Assembly: GCA_023388055.1 (NCBI GenBank)
Contig: JAEWGW010000019.1
Span: forward strand, 62,001 to 126,000
Source of the DNA: Bacillota bacterium
GTDB lineage: Bacteria; Bacillota; Bacilli; Paenibacillales; NBRC-103111
Direction: 5' to 3'
Length of the DNA: 64,000 nt
Below are positions 16,336 to 24,693 of the stretch, piece by piece. Every line of letters starts with the position of its first letter. Position 1 is the first letter of the stretch. A program made the position numbers and the translations under genes. The notes beneath the pieces are model-generated. The model had not been told where the DNA came from. It saw nothing but the letters and a program-made list of their open reading frames with translations, and made no database searches.

Positions 16336-18252
16336 TTACCGGACCGGCTGCTCCCCTGCCCAGCGTTCCAGCTGACGGGACAGCCATTCCGGCATATAGC
16401 TCAGGGAATTCCGGCTGGTATCGGCCATTTCCAGTGCTTTGACCACATCGATCAAGCCGTAGCCAAAGTATTTATCCTTGCCCGGTTCGCCAATATCCGA
16501 AGCCGATTTGCGCATAATTTCCATGACCTCGGTGTTTTTCAGCAGCGGGTTAGCCGAGCGGATCAGTGCAGCTAACGCGGACACATGGGGGCTGGCCATG
16601 GAGGTGCCGGATAACGCCGCATACTGGTTGTCGGGATAGGTGCTGGGAATACTGACGCCGGGAGCGGCCACATCAATGTAATTGCCGTAATTGGAGAAGC
16701 TGGCTTTGTTCTTCTTGGCGTCGGTGGCCGCGACTGCAAAGACTTCCTCATACGCGGCGGGATATCCCGGCCGTTCCGTATTGTCGTTGCCGCTGGCGGC
16801 AATCAGCACAACATCTTTGTCATAGGCGTATTTAATGGCGTCATGCAAAAACTGCGCGTCGGCATAATTGCCCAGACTCAAATTTATTATCTTGGCCCCG
16901 TGATCCGCCGCCCAGATGATGCCCTGGGCTACCGCATAGGTGCTGCCGGAGCCGGAGGCATCCAGGACCTTGATGGGCAGAATGGGGTTGAACCAGGTCA
17001 TGCCCGCTACCCCTTCGTTGTTATTCACCAATGCCGAGATAATGCCGGCAACGTGAGTGCCATGCCCCACATCGTCCTGGGGAGGAGTGCCCCCCTGGGA
17101 TACAATATTGGTCCCCTCCAGCAGATTGTCCTTCAAATCCGGATGGTTCAGGTCTACCCCCGTATCTACAACCGCCACCTTCACGTCCTGGCTGCCCCTG
17201 GCGATATTCCAGCCCTGCAGGGTCTCGATAAGCGGCAGATTCCATTGGTAACGGGAATAGAGAGCGTCATTGGGCACACCGCCGTTCATGTCCATGGTGT
17301 TGTTTTGGCCGCCCTCGGTGGCCTCCGCCGATTGGATAAACCGCAGTCTGTCATTGGTCAAATAGAGATAATGGGGCTCCGCATATTCCACATTCCAGCT
17401 CTTGAAATAGGCCATCATCTGTTGAGCCTCCATATCGGAGGATTCGAACACATAGGTGTAGCCCAGCTTTTGGGCAGGCCCCGCATGAAGCTCTTGGGCG
17501 ATGCGCTTCAGCTCCTCCTCGGTAGGAGGGGTGGCGAATTTCACCACCACCTGGTTCTTATGGTAGTGGCTGGTGCCTTCATTTTCCTCCGGGTGGTCCA
17601 CGGTGACGTCCCTGAGCGTATCCGTATCTACGGATTCGATCTTCCAGTTGCCTTCGGCCGGGTACGGGACCACCCGCAGATTGCGGATTTGGTGCTCCTT
17701 CACCTTGCCCAAGATACTCTGTCGGACCAGCGCAGTCACAACCGAACGGCTGCCGCCGGGGTCCATTCCGGACATGACGAAATAGGTTCCGTCGGAGGTG
17801 GTGAGTGCGGGAGACTGGTATTCCCCGCCCATGGCCGCCATATGAAGGGCTTTATCCAGCTCGGGCTGAGCCTTCTCCACAACCTCCGGGGCCACCTCAC
17901 CAGCCAGCATACCATCCATGTGAACGTCTTCCGGCCCAAATGTTACATACAATCTTGCCATATGGGGATGCTCCGTCTGCAGGGCAGCCAGACGGGCTTC
18001 GGCACCACGGGGCCCGGCCGCCGCCAGATCTGCCGCCGCCTTGCGCAGATCCACGGCACACTGCTTCCGGCACAGGATATTGGTCGCCTCTACATCATCG
18101 GCCACCTGCAATTGTTTGATGTTCAGCTCATGTGCCGGGGACACATTGCCCTCGTCTAACTGCTGCTGTCTGGTCCCCTTGTCCCCGTCACGGGGAAGCA
18201 GCAGCACGGCCAGCAGAACCAGCGCTGCAATAGTTACAATTTGCCTCCTCAA
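16336..18252 (-). CDS. Subtilisin-like serine protease (S8), secreted or membrane-anchored
   Basis: A 638-aa protein with an N-terminal hydrophobic segment (residues 6-20; no clear cleavage site, so it may be an anchor). A long propeptide-like region (about 25-300) carries CRKQC at 61-65. The catalytic domain follows, with D363 (VVDTGVD), H397 (GHGTHVAG), N489 (AASGND) and S551 (SGTSMASPH). It would degrade extracellular protein or process wall proteins. The start is TTG 18252 with AAGGAGGA just upstream. It is convergent with the dehydratase and shares its terminator. Confidence 0.93.
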   Translation of the reverse strand: MRRQIVTIAALVLLAVLLLPRDGDKGTRQQQLDEGNVSPAHELNIKQLQVADDVEATNILCRKQCAVDLRKAAADLAAAGPRGAEARLAALQTEHPHMARLYVTFGPEDVHMDGMLAGEVAPEVVEKAQPELDKALHMAAMGGEYQSPALTTSDGTYFVMSGMDPGGSRSVVTALVRQSILGKVKEHQIRNLRVVPYPAEGNWKIESVDTDTLRDVTVDHPEENEGTSHYHKNQVVVKFATPPTEEELKRIAQELHAGPAQKLGYTYVFESSDMEAQQMMAYFKSWNVEYAEPHYLYLTNDRLRFIQSAEATEGGQNNTMDMNGGVPNDALYSRYQWNLPLIETLQGWNIARGSQDVKVAVVDTGVDLNHPDLKDNLLEGTNIVSQGGTPPQDDVGHGTHVAGIISALVNNNEGVAGMTWFNPILPIKVLDASGSGSTYAVAQGIIWAADHGAKIINLSLGNYADAQFLHDAIKYAYDKDVVLIAASGNDNTERPGYPAAYEEVFAVAATDAKKNKASFSNYGNYIDVAAPGVSIPSTYPDNQYAALSGTSMASPHVSALAALIRSANPLLKNTEVMEIMRKSASDIGEPGKDKYFGYGLIDVVKALEMADTSRNSLSYMPEWLSRQLERWAGEQPVR

Positions 18253-18467
18253 TGCGATTCCTCCTTAAACGTTGCGCCAGCATGGGCACGGCCGTAGGTT
18301 TGTTGAAGTCCAATCTTAGGGTTGGAACCGGAGGTGCTTTTTATGCAGAAACGCGGCTTTTTCGGATTCCGATTCCCTGCCGTTTGTGGTACGATAGAGT
18401 TGGAAGACGCGCTGCCTCGCCTGCCTTGGCAGTATTGACGGATTACCCTTTAGGAGGACATTTTGTT

Positions 18468-18968
18468 ATGCCCAATGACAACGTAAAGAATTTATGCGAA
18501 ACCACCCGGGTTAAGCTCAAGGAAGCCATCGCCAAGATGGAGCTGTTCTTAAACCATCATTCCCTGGAGCAGCTGAACACCGAAACCGATCCGGCTATGG
18601 AAGAGTTTTACCGGGCTTATCTTCAGGATACCCGGCATCTCCTGGTATTCTCGGAGGTTGCGTACGAGAAGCTTGGCGTCAGTCTGCGCCGTCCCCAATT
18701 CAATCTGGACTATTCCGAAAAGGTGCTGTACGACGTTTATCATAATTGCGTCAACAATTTCTTCTATCCCAAGAACGAATGCTACTCCGAGGACGGCCGC
18801 TATGCCTATACAGGACAGGACGCCATTCGTTTCCGCAAGAAGCCCAGCCGCCTGGTCCGCGATCTGACCATTGAGCTGTCCAAGATTTTTGAGGAGCTGC
18901 GTGAGGATCTGACCTATTACGAAACCGACTACATTACCAAACGCCGTATGCAGGGCGAAAAAATATAA
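18468..18968 (+). CDS. ypuI: YpuI-family protein (DUF3907)
   Basis: A 166-aa soluble alpha-helical protein of the YpuI family, function unknown. Recognisable parts are the N-terminal helix around KLKEAIAKMELFLN, then FFYPKNECYSEDGR and a C-terminal TYYETDYITKRR. ATG 18468 has AGGAGG at 18452-18457 ten bases upstream. A longer in-frame reading from 18252 overlaps the divergent protease promoter and lacks family similarity. It ends in a bidirectional terminator shared with the dehydrogenase. Confidence 0.85.
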   Translation: MPNDNVKNLCETTRVKLKEAIAKMELFLNHHSLEQLNTETDPAMEEFYRAYLQDTRHLLVFSEVAYEKLGVSLRRPQFNLDYSEKVLYDVYHNCVNNFFYPKNECYSEDGRYAYTGQDAIRFRKKPSRLVRDLTIELSKIFEELREDLTYYETDYITKRRMQGEKI

Positions 18969-19003
18969 GCTCCGCTAGGGCAGAGCTATGCCGTACCAAA
19001 CAA

Positions 19004-19029
19004 AAAAAGATGCCGCGGGGCATCTTTTT
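19004..19029. terminator. Bidirectional terminator, ypuI / dehydrogenase
   Basis: Perfect stem AAAAAGATGCC (19004-19014) with GGCATCTTTTT (19019-19029); A and T runs serve both convergent genes. Confidence 0.9.
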
Positions 19030-19048
19030 CTTTTACCAGCAAAAGGCC

Positions 19049-20032
19049 TTATTTGATTTCCGTTCTGCAGGGCTGACCTGCGGTGAAGCTGGCGATTCCT
19101 TCAAAGGCGCAGCGCACCATAGAGGCCACGGCGGTGTCCGTATAGAAGGCCAGATGCTGGGTCATGACGGTATTGGGGAATTGGCGCAGATACGCCATGT
19201 TTTTATTCTGCAGAATATCCGTCCGCCTGTCCCGGTGGTAAATGCCGCTTTCACCCTCGATGACGTCCAGTGCCAAAGCGCCGATTTTTTTGCTTTCGAT
19301 GCCCCAAATCAGAGCCTCTACGTCCATTAATTCCCCTCTGGCACAATTGACCAGAACCACTCCATCCTTCATCCGCGCAAGCGTGTCCCGGTTAATCATG
19401 TACAGGGTGCTGTCATTCAAGGGGGTATGAAGGGAAACTACATCACATTCCCTGTAGATGGTTTCCAGGTCTACATACTGCGCCTTTTCCGCTACCGCCG
19501 GGTCCTGATACACATCATAAGCCAGTATTGTGGAGCCGAAGCCGCTGAGGTTTTGAATGACGGCCTTGCCGATCCGGCCGGTTCCTACGATGCCAATGGT
19601 CAAATCATGTATCTCTCTGCCCTGCAGGCCCTTGAGGGAATAGTCGTTGACCTGGCCTCTCCATAACGCCTGCTTGTAATGACGGAGCACCATCAGCATC
19701 AGCATGACCGTATAGTCGGCAACGCCGGTGGGCGGGTAATCCGAGTTGCAGATCCGTAAGCCCGTCCTGCGCGCATATTGGACATCGATATGGTCGTAGC
19801 CCACTGTTCGGGTCGAGCAGCAGGAGATGCCCATCTCCATCAGCTTGTCCTGGATTTCGGCGGTGAGCAGGCTGTGACCGAGAATGGTAACGCCGTCATA
19901 GCCTCTGGCCCGCTCCACATTTTCCAGTGATAGAATCTCCTCGATCAGTTCCGTCTCCCAGCCGAATTCGGCGGATAATTGCGCGAATATTTCTTTTTCG
20001 TCATCACGGACTTCAAATGCAATCAGCTTCAA
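19049..20032 (-). CDS. D-2-hydroxyacid dehydrogenase, D-lactate dehydrogenase / VanH type
   Basis: A 327-aa NAD-dependent enzyme, expected to reduce pyruvate to D-lactate. It shows the nucleotide-binding GTGRIG near residue 150, the catalytic Arg in NCARGEL, the Glu in DVIEGE and the His in TQHLAFYT. The VCSTRTVGYDHI-like segment and the DYTVMLMLM helix are typical of the D-LDH/VanH branch. TTG 20032 is used because AGGAGGG sits seven bases upstream; a TTG at 20065 has no site. No vanA or vanX partner is present, so metabolism is likelier than vancomycin resistance. It is divergent from a LysR gene. Confidence 0.88.
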   Translation of the reverse strand: MKLIAFEVRDDEKEIFAQLSAEFGWETELIEEILSLENVERARGYDGVTILGHSLLTAEIQDKLMEMGISCCSTRTVGYDHIDVQYARRTGLRICNSDYPPTGVADYTVMLMLMVLRHYKQALWRGQVNDYSLKGLQGREIHDLTIGIVGTGRIGKAVIQNLSGFGSTILAYDVYQDPAVAEKAQYVDLETIYRECDVVSLHTPLNDSTLYMINRDTLARMKDGVVLVNCARGELMDVEALIWGIESKKIGALALDVIEGESGIYHRDRRTDILQNKNMAYLRQFPNTVMTQHLAFYTDTAVASMVRCAFEGIASFTAGQPCRTEIK

Positions 20033-20067
20033 CCTGCTTCCCTCCTGGCATTCTGTTCTAAACAAAC

Positions 20068-20097
20068 ACTATATAGACGCGATCCGTGTATTTCCAA
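20068..20097 (-). promoter_or_regulatory. Candidate promoter for the D-hydroxyacid dehydrogenase
   Basis: On the minus strand, TTGGAA (20097-20092), 18-bp spacer, TATAGT (20073-20068), about 35 nt before the TTG start. Confidence 0.45.
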
Positions 20098-20117
20098 TAT
20101 TGATTTTGCACGCTATA

Positions 20118-20132
20118 ATAACTAAAAGTTAT
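20118..20132. promoter_or_regulatory. Candidate LysR-type operator (T-N11-A palindrome)
   Basis: Perfect 15-bp dyad ATAACT-AAA-AGTTAT in the divergent intergenic region, just upstream of the minus-strand promoter at 20068-20097 and overlapping a TATAAT-like plus-strand -10 (20114-20119). Position and shape fit autoregulation plus control of the dehydrogenase. Confidence 0.5.
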
Positions 20133-20209
20133 TAGGGCGTGTTTGAAAACTCCGAGGGGCGAAAAGGCGCTATAAGGTGCCCTCAAGCGAGTTTTCAGAC
20201 AGGCCCTAA
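20132..20209. repeat. 78-bp inverted-repeat element in the LysR 5' region
   Basis: Arms TTAGGGCGTGTTTGAAAACTC (20132-20152) and its near-complement (20189-20209) match at 19 of 21 positions. An inner GAGGGGC / GTGCCCTC pairing lengthens the stem. It ends 14 bp before the lysR start, so it would lie in the lysR leader RNA. Resembles a small palindromic mobile element. Confidence 0.6.
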
Positions 20210-20223
20210 GTGAAGAGGCGCCT

Positions 20224-21138
20224 ATGAACCTGAAGCAGCTGGAATATTTTGTGGCCGTGGCGGAGACCTTGAACTTTACCAAGGCCGCCCGGAAGTTTTA
20301 TATCTCCCAAACGGCCATCACCAAGCAGATTATGGCTCTGGAGGACCGTCTGGGGGCGAAGCTGTTCATCCGGTCCAAACACCGGGTGGAGCTTACTCCG
20401 GCGGGATTTGTATTCCTGCAGGAGGCCAAGGCCATCCTGAACCGCGCCGGGGAAGCCGTCGAAAGAGTCCATCTGGCTGCCGGGGGGATTGCCGGGTCTC
20501 TTAACATCGGGTTTGTGAAGGGTTACGAAAAAACCTCCTTCTCCAATCTGATCCTGGATTTTCACAAGGACTATCCCCATATATTCATGTCCTTCACCCG
20601 GAACAATGCGGAGGAGCTCTACCGTGCAGTGGAAAGCCGGGATTTGGATATTGTGTTCACCATAGCCAACGGTCTGGGCACACATGAGGAGCTGGAGCGC
20701 CGTACCATCCGGAGGTATCCGCTGGTGGCTGTGGTGTATCCCGGTCATCCCTTGGCGGACCGGCCTTCCCTGAGACTGGAGGAGCTGCAGCATGAGCAAT
20801 TGCTGCTGATGGACGCCTCCTACCGGGAAACAGGCGGCAGAGGAGCGGGAATTAAGGATTTTCTTGCTAACCAGTCCATGCCCATGATTATCCAGCAATC
20901 ACGGGATGCGGAATCCATTCTCCTGATGGTTTCGGCCGATATGGGGGTAGCGCTGCTGCCTTCATACACCATGAAATATCTGAACCAGTCCAGGCATCTG
21001 CGCATCCTTCCGCTGGAGGATGGAGTGGAAATGGTGGAGATTGCAGCGGTCTGGAACAAAAGCAATCCCAACCCCGCATTAGGCATGTTCTTGCGCAAAA
21101 TGGCAAACGTCCAACAACACAAAAGCTCCGGCGGATAA
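20224..21138 (+). CDS. LysR-family transcriptional regulator
   Basis: A 304-aa regulator with an N-terminal winged HTH (MNLKQLEYFVAVAET; FTKAARKFYISQTAITKQI) and a two-lobe periplasmic-binding-like effector domain from about residue 90. Divergent transcription from the D-hydroxyacid dehydrogenase, with a T-N11-A palindrome between them, suggests that gene is its target. The ribosome binding site (GAAGAGG) is weak. It ends in a clear terminator. Confidence 0.9.
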   Translation: MNLKQLEYFVAVAETLNFTKAARKFYISQTAITKQIMALEDRLGAKLFIRSKHRVELTPAGFVFLQEAKAILNRAGEAVERVHLAAGGIAGSLNIGFVKGYEKTSFSNLILDFHKDYPHIFMSFTRNNAEELYRAVESRDLDIVFTIANGLGTHEELERRTIRRYPLVAVVYPGHPLADRPSLRLEELQHEQLLLMDASYRETGGRGAGIKDFLANQSMPMIIQQSRDAESILLMVSADMGVALLPSYTMKYLNQSRHLRILPLEDGVEMVEIAAVWNKSNPNPALGMFLRKMANVQQHKSSGG

Positions 21139-21159
21139 CAAATCCGTCCGGAGTTTTTG
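21121..21159. terminator. Terminator after lysR-type gene (also faces tetR)
   Basis: Stem CTCCGGCGGAT (21126-21136) with ATCCGTCCGGAG (21142-21153), flanked by AAAAG and TTTTTG, between convergent genes. Confidence 0.85.
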
Positions 21160-21189
21160 TGGTTTGTTAGGGCGAAGGCGGGATTCGAA

Positions 21190-21804
21190 TCAGGGCTCAA
21201 GCTGCGGCCTGACGGTTTCGTTACCGGCAGCCAAGCCGGTCAGGGCATACCCGATCCACATTTCAATAAACTGTTCATCCACCGGATCCCCTGTAATCAG
21301 CAGGCGGTAGAAGAGGGGAGCGAAGAGCAGATCGATGGCCAGCTCCGTTTCCAGGTCCCGGCGCAGCTCCCCCCGGGCTATACCCTTCTCCAGAAGCTCC
21401 TTGGAAATCAGCCGCCGCGGGTTAAAATAACGGCTGCGGTACTCCTCCGCAATCTTGGGGTCGAATTGCCCTTCGGCAATAAACTCCTTGATCGTTTTCC
21501 CTTGTCCGCTGGTAAGAAAACCGGCCAAATGCCGGACCTGCAGAATAAGGTCTTGACGGACGGAGCCGGTATCCGGCACCGCCAGCTTTGCCTCCGAGGC
21601 CTCGAAGAAGGCCTCGATCACAACAGCCGCTTTATTGGGCCACCATTTGTAGATGGTGGCTTTGCTGACACCGGCCCGTTCGGATATGCCGTCTACAGTT
21701 ACGGCCTTAAATCCATGCTCCTCCAACAGCCCGCAGGCGGCGTCCAGGATGGCCTTGCGGGTGCTTTCACTTCTTGGGCGACCTGGCTTTTTTTCCATTT
21801 CCAT
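21190..21804 (-). CDS. TetR/AcrR-family repressor
   Basis: A 204-aa regulator. The N-terminal TetR HTH (ARKAILDAA-like start, then ITERAGVSKATIYKWWPNK-type helices) is followed by a ligand domain with the FNPRRLISKELLEKGI stretch seen in TetR_C proteins. ATG 21804 lies eight bases after AAGGGG; GTG 21807 is possible. It is divergent from the MFS gene at 21958, and three copies of an AAACGATACGTTT dyad lie between them, so it very likely represses both genes and responds to an MFS substrate. Confidence 0.92.
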   Translation of the reverse strand: MEMEKKPGRPRSESTRKAILDAACGLLEEHGFKAVTVDGISERAGVSKATIYKWWPNKAAVVIEAFFEASEAKLAVPDTGSVRQDLILQVRHLAGFLTSGQGKTIKEFIAEGQFDPKIAEEYRSRYFNPRRLISKELLEKGIARGELRRDLETELAIDLLFAPLFYRLLITGDPVDEQFIEMWIGYALTGLAAGNETVRPQLEP

Positions 21805-21831
21805 CACAAGATCCCCTTGTTCAGAATTTAA

Positions 21832-21873
21832 AAACGATACGTTTATTATATAGGCCCCAAAGTGGAATGAAAA
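21832..21873 (-). promoter_or_regulatory. tetR promoter with operator O1
   Basis: Minus-strand -10 TATAAT (21850-21845), 17-bp spacer, -35 TTTTCA (21873-21868). Operator O1, AAACG-ATA-CGTTT at 21832-21844, begins just downstream of the -10, over the expected start. Confidence 0.65.
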
Positions 21874-21876
21874 GGG

Positions 21877-21927
21877 TTGACAAAACTAAACGATACGTTT
21901 ACTATTTAATTAATGAACAATACGTTT
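21877..21927 (+). promoter_or_regulatory. MFS promoter with operators O2 and O3
   Basis: TTGACA at 21877-21882, 17-bp spacer, TACTAT at 21900-21905. Operator O2 (AAACGATACGTTT, 21888-21900) fills the spacer between -35 and -10. A third, two-mismatch copy O3 (GAACAATACGTTT) is at 21915-21927 just downstream of the start. Occupancy of O2 would block polymerase directly. Confidence 0.8.
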
Positions 21928-21957
21928 AGTATTTAAAATAAATCGGAGGTCCTGAAA

Positions 21958-23199
21958 ATGAAGAATCCAAACCGCCTTCAATCCTTATCCAATCCCCCGC
22001 TTATGACCGCCCGGCTGAAGTTTATTCTGGCCGCTGCCTGCGGACTGATTGTAGCGAATCTGTATTATGCGCAGCCGTTGGTCGGCCCCATCAGCCAATC
22101 CGCAGGCATCTCGCCGGCTGCCTCCGGACTGATTGTTACCATGACCCAAATCGGATATGTTATCGGCCTGTTGTTTATCGTGCCTTTAAGTGATCTGCTG
22201 GAGAACCGCCGGCTGGTATCCATGGCATTGGGGGTTGCTGCTGCCGGGCTGACAGGGGCAGCCTTGGCCAATGGAATGGCCATGTTTTTTGCGGCGGCTG
22301 TTCTGATCGGGGCAGGCTCGGTGGGGGCCCAGATCCTGGTGCCCTATGCCGCTTCGTTGGCTCCGGCAGACCAGCGCGGCCGGATTGTCGGCAATATTAT
22401 GAGCGGTCTTCTCCTGGGCATTATGCTGGCCCGCCCCGCTGCGAGTCTTACTGCAGGCCTGTTGGGCTGGCGTACGGTATTCCTTCTTTCCGCGGTGCTG
22501 ATGGGGCTGCTGATAATGCTATTGCTCCCCGTCTTACCCAAGCGTATCCCCCAGAGCCGGGAGCGGTATCCGCAGATTCTTCTGTCACTCTGGGAGTTGC
22601 TTCGAACCAAGGCTGTCCTGCGCAGAAGAGCCTTGTACCAGGCTTGTTTGTTCAGCAGCTTCAGTCTCTTCTGGACGGTAGTGCCCTTATGGCTGTCCGA
22701 CCATTTCCACGCCTCCCAGAATGAAATCGCGGTTTTCGCCCTGGTTGGAGTTGCCGGCGCCATTGCCGCTCCCATTGCCGGGAGACTGGCCGACAAGGGC
22801 TGGACCCGGCGGCTGACCGGTATGGCCATTGTCACCGCAGCAGTTTCCTTTGCGCTGACTCACGCCTTTGCAGGCAACCGGATTCTGTCTGTTGGTTTCT
22901 TCTGTGTTGCCGCTGTGCTGCTGGACATGGCGGTTTCCGGCAACCTGGTGCTGGGCCAGCAGGCCATCTATGCCTTGGGTGATGAAATCCGCGGCAGACT
23001 CAACGGGTTGTTTATGGCAATTTTCTTCGCAGGGGGCGCTTTGGGCTCTGCACTTGGCGGCTGGGCTTACGCTCAGGGCGGCTGGATGCTGGCCTCATTT
23101 GCCGGTATATGTTTTCCTGTGCTGGCCTTCCTGTATTATCTGACGGAGCTGCCAAGACCGTCACACAAGGCCCGGACACTCCCCTCTGGGGAAATTTAA
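21958..23199 (+). CDS. MFS efflux transporter (12 TM)
   Basis: A 413-aa major facilitator with about twelve membrane helices in two halves separated by a loop near residues 195-215 (KRIPQSRERYPQ). The loop after helix 2 carries LSDLLENRR and the second half repeats it as GRLADKGWTRR. Substrate is not predictable. Divergence from a TetR gene with operators in its promoter points to an inducible exporter of a small toxic compound. RBS GGAGGT at 21945-21950. Confidence 0.9.
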   Translation: MKNPNRLQSLSNPPLMTARLKFILAAACGLIVANLYYAQPLVGPISQSAGISPAASGLIVTMTQIGYVIGLLFIVPLSDLLENRRLVSMALGVAAAGLTGAALANGMAMFFAAAVLIGAGSVGAQILVPYAASLAPADQRGRIVGNIMSGLLLGIMLARPAASLTAGLLGWRTVFLLSAVLMGLLIMLLLPVLPKRIPQSRERYPQILLSLWELLRTKAVLRRRALYQACLFSSFSLFWTVVPLWLSDHFHASQNEIAVFALVGVAGAIAAPIAGRLADKGWTRRLTGMAIVTAAVSFALTHAFAGNRILSVGFFCVAAVLLDMAVSGNLVLGQQAIYALGDEIRGRLNGLFMAIFFAGGALGSALGGWAYAQGGWMLASFAGICFPVLAFLYYLTELPRPSHKARTLPSGEI

Positions 23200-23260
23200 C
23201 GGACCCGCGCAGCGGTCAAATCCCTTCCCCGGGGCACAATGAATGGGGGAGGTGATAACG

Positions 23261-23470
23261 ATGCCTGACGTAAAATGTGCCGTTTCCAACTGTGCATATT
23301 GGGACAAAGGAAACAAATGTGGAGCCGATCAGATCATGATCGAAGTGGATCAGCATGCCAATGCCAAATTCGACACTGAATTTGCCGGTGAGTCCTTCGA
23401 TACGGAACATCAGGACAATGCGCCCAATTCCAAAAACACCTGCTGCCACACCTTTAAGCCGAAATCTTAA
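23261..23470 (+). CDS. DUF1540 domain protein
   Basis: A 69-aa Cys-rich protein with the DUF1540 pattern: VKCAVSNCAYWDKGNKC near the N-terminus and a CCHTF ending, which could bind a metal. No function is established to my knowledge; such genes are common in Bacillota spore-formers. ATG 23261 has GGAGGTGAT 4-12 bases upstream. Confidence 0.85.
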   Translation: MPDVKCAVSNCAYWDKGNKCGADQIMIEVDQHANAKFDTEFAGESFDTEHQDNAPNSKNTCCHTFKPKS

Positions 23471-23551
23471 CCGTCCGGGGGCTTTGCCCATCAGTCCGGG
23501 CTGGCCGGGGGATGGTGTGAAGCCTTCTGCCAAAGAGGAGGCCCACTTGAG

Positions 23552-24043
23552 ATGGAAATCGAGAAGAATTGGGAAAAGGAAGAAGCCAAACGGGTGGACG
23601 AACCCGAATTCGTTGATGATGAAGAGGAATTCAGCGATGAGCTGGGGGTGGAAGGGAATATCGACGGGGTTAACCCGTCGTTAGGCTCCGTCCACAGGGA
23701 TATTGAGGATTCATATATCGAGTTTAGCGGCGAATTGGGGCCGGGACAGGCGTTTTCCTCCGGGATGGCGCCGCGGCTGGGCCAATGGGCCGACAAGGAC
23801 CGGGTTCCGGCATCCGATGCCGGGCAAAACCGCGACAAGGGCGGCAACCGGACTACAGCCTGGATTGCCATTGTCCTCGCCATCGGGTCCTTGCTGTTTT
23901 GGCCGGCGGTACTGGGACCCGCGGCAGTGGTGATGGGTGCAGTCGCCTACGCCTCGGGCAACAAATCCGTTGGCATTTGGTCCGTGGCCTTGGGCCTGCT
24001 TTCGGTGATCGCCTACTTTGTCCTGCTGCCGCGATTGTATTAA
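23552..24043 (+). CDS. DUF4190-like membrane protein with acidic N-terminal region
   Basis: A 163-aa protein with a very acidic, probably disordered cytosolic half (residues 1-95; FVDDEEEFSDEL) and a C-terminal membrane part of two to three helices with LGPAAVVMGAVAYASGNKSVG, the DUF4190-like stretch. ATG 23552 follows GAGGAGG at ten bases. It may be co-transcribed with the DUF1540 gene. Function unknown. Confidence 0.75.
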   Translation: MEIEKNWEKEEAKRVDEPEFVDDEEEFSDELGVEGNIDGVNPSLGSVHRDIEDSYIEFSGELGPGQAFSSGMAPRLGQWADKDRVPASDAGQNRDKGGNRTTAWIAIVLAIGSLLFWPAVLGPAAVVMGAVAYASGNKSVGIWSVALGLLSVIAYFVLLPRLY

Positions 24044-24051
24044 GATTTGCT

Positions 24052-24089
24052 GCAAAGCCTCTCCGGGTAGGATCCGGAGGGGCTTTTGC
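24052..24089 (+). terminator. Terminator after the DUF4190-like gene
   Basis: Stem GCAAAGCCTCTCCGG (24052-24066) with CCGGAGGGGCTTTTGC (24074-24089); the T-run is part of the descending arm. Confidence 0.8.
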
Positions 24090-24153
24090 GTTGTGTGTGG
24101 GCGGGCGTTACAGAGGCATAAGCTGTTGTCAGCCCCTTGTGCAGAGGTGGCGT

Positions 24154-24340
24154 TCTTACGGACCCACAATCCGTTATTTGCCTCTTTTACGCCAAAAAAG
24201 GGTTTTCGCGGACCGAGGTTCCGCTATTGCGCTCTATCCACCCTAAAAAGGCCCGTTTGTCCCCATATAACGGATCCTCGGTCCACACAACTAAAAAAAA
24301 GCCCGTTCTGCACGAAATAGCGGAACCTGTGTCCATTCAG
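24154..24340. repeat. 187-bp four-unit inverted element, copy E3 (GGACC subtype)
   Basis: Plus units at 24154-24179 and 24204-24229, minus units at 24265-24290 and 24315-24340: the same 0/50/111/161 offsets. Unit sequence differs from E1: CGGACC at the front and TCCGYTATT at the end, with inner dyad CGGA / TCCG. Linkers are C/A-rich (AAAAAGG repeats). Confidence 0.8.
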
Positions 24341-24436
24341 CAGCCGTCCCAGGTTATAGCAGCTGTCTCATGCTCCGGTAAGATTTGCAACCGTTTTCTC
24401 GAATCCTTCTTCGTACAAGCTGATCATTTTATGCTT

Positions 24437-24449
24437 TTGGAAATCCGAA
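24437..24449 (+). promoter_or_regulatory. PurBox-like site
   Basis: AAATCCGAACGTT fits the B. subtilis PurR box AWWWCCGAACWWT at 12 of 13 positions. It lies about 90 bp upstream of the -35 of the nucleoside importer operon; a second near match is at 24584-24596. PurR control is an inference. Confidence 0.35.
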
Positions 24450-24535
24450 CGTTCGTGTTTTATATGGAATAAAACCAAGTAAAAAACCCCCATTTCACGA
24501 ACATTTGAAACTTGTTTGAATCCTAAAGTTTTGTA

Positions 24536-24564
24536 TTGACATTATTTCTAACATAAAGCACAAT
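24536..24564 (+). promoter_or_regulatory. Promoter of the BMP / nucleoside ABC operon
   Basis: TTGACA at 24536-24541, 17-bp spacer, CACAAT at 24559-24564, giving a leader of about 145 nt before the first gene. Confidence 0.6.
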
Positions 24565-24583
24565 GAAATTGAGAAAAACGTTG

Positions 24584-24693
24584 GTCAAAACCGAACGAAT
24601 GTTAAAATTGCTTTCATCGGTGATTTTTCAGGGGGAATCGGTTTTTGATGGAATAAGAACGGCGAACCGGTGTAACCCGGATTATTCGTTCGT
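24584..24693 (+). promoter_or_regulatory. Leader with PurBox-like site and long-range stem potential
   Basis: AAAACCGAACGAA at 24584-24596 overlaps a PurBox-like match. CGAACGAAT within it is complementary to ATTCGTTCG near 24683-24691, so the leader RNA could close a loop of about 80 nt. No known riboswitch consensus was recognised. Confidence 0.3.

Noticed and set aside
18252..18467. N-terminal extension of ypuI back to 18252
   Set aside because: It overlaps the divergent protease promoter, has no ribosome binding site and no family similarity; ATG 18468 has AGGAGG.
19049..20032. Vancomycin resistance (vanHAX) cluster
   Set aside because: Only a VanH-like dehydrogenase is present; no D-Ala-D-Lac ligase, VanX dipeptidase or VanRS adjacent.
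24018..24472. Short plus-strand frames through element E3
   Set aside because: They run through the repeat units and terminator, without ribosome binding sites.
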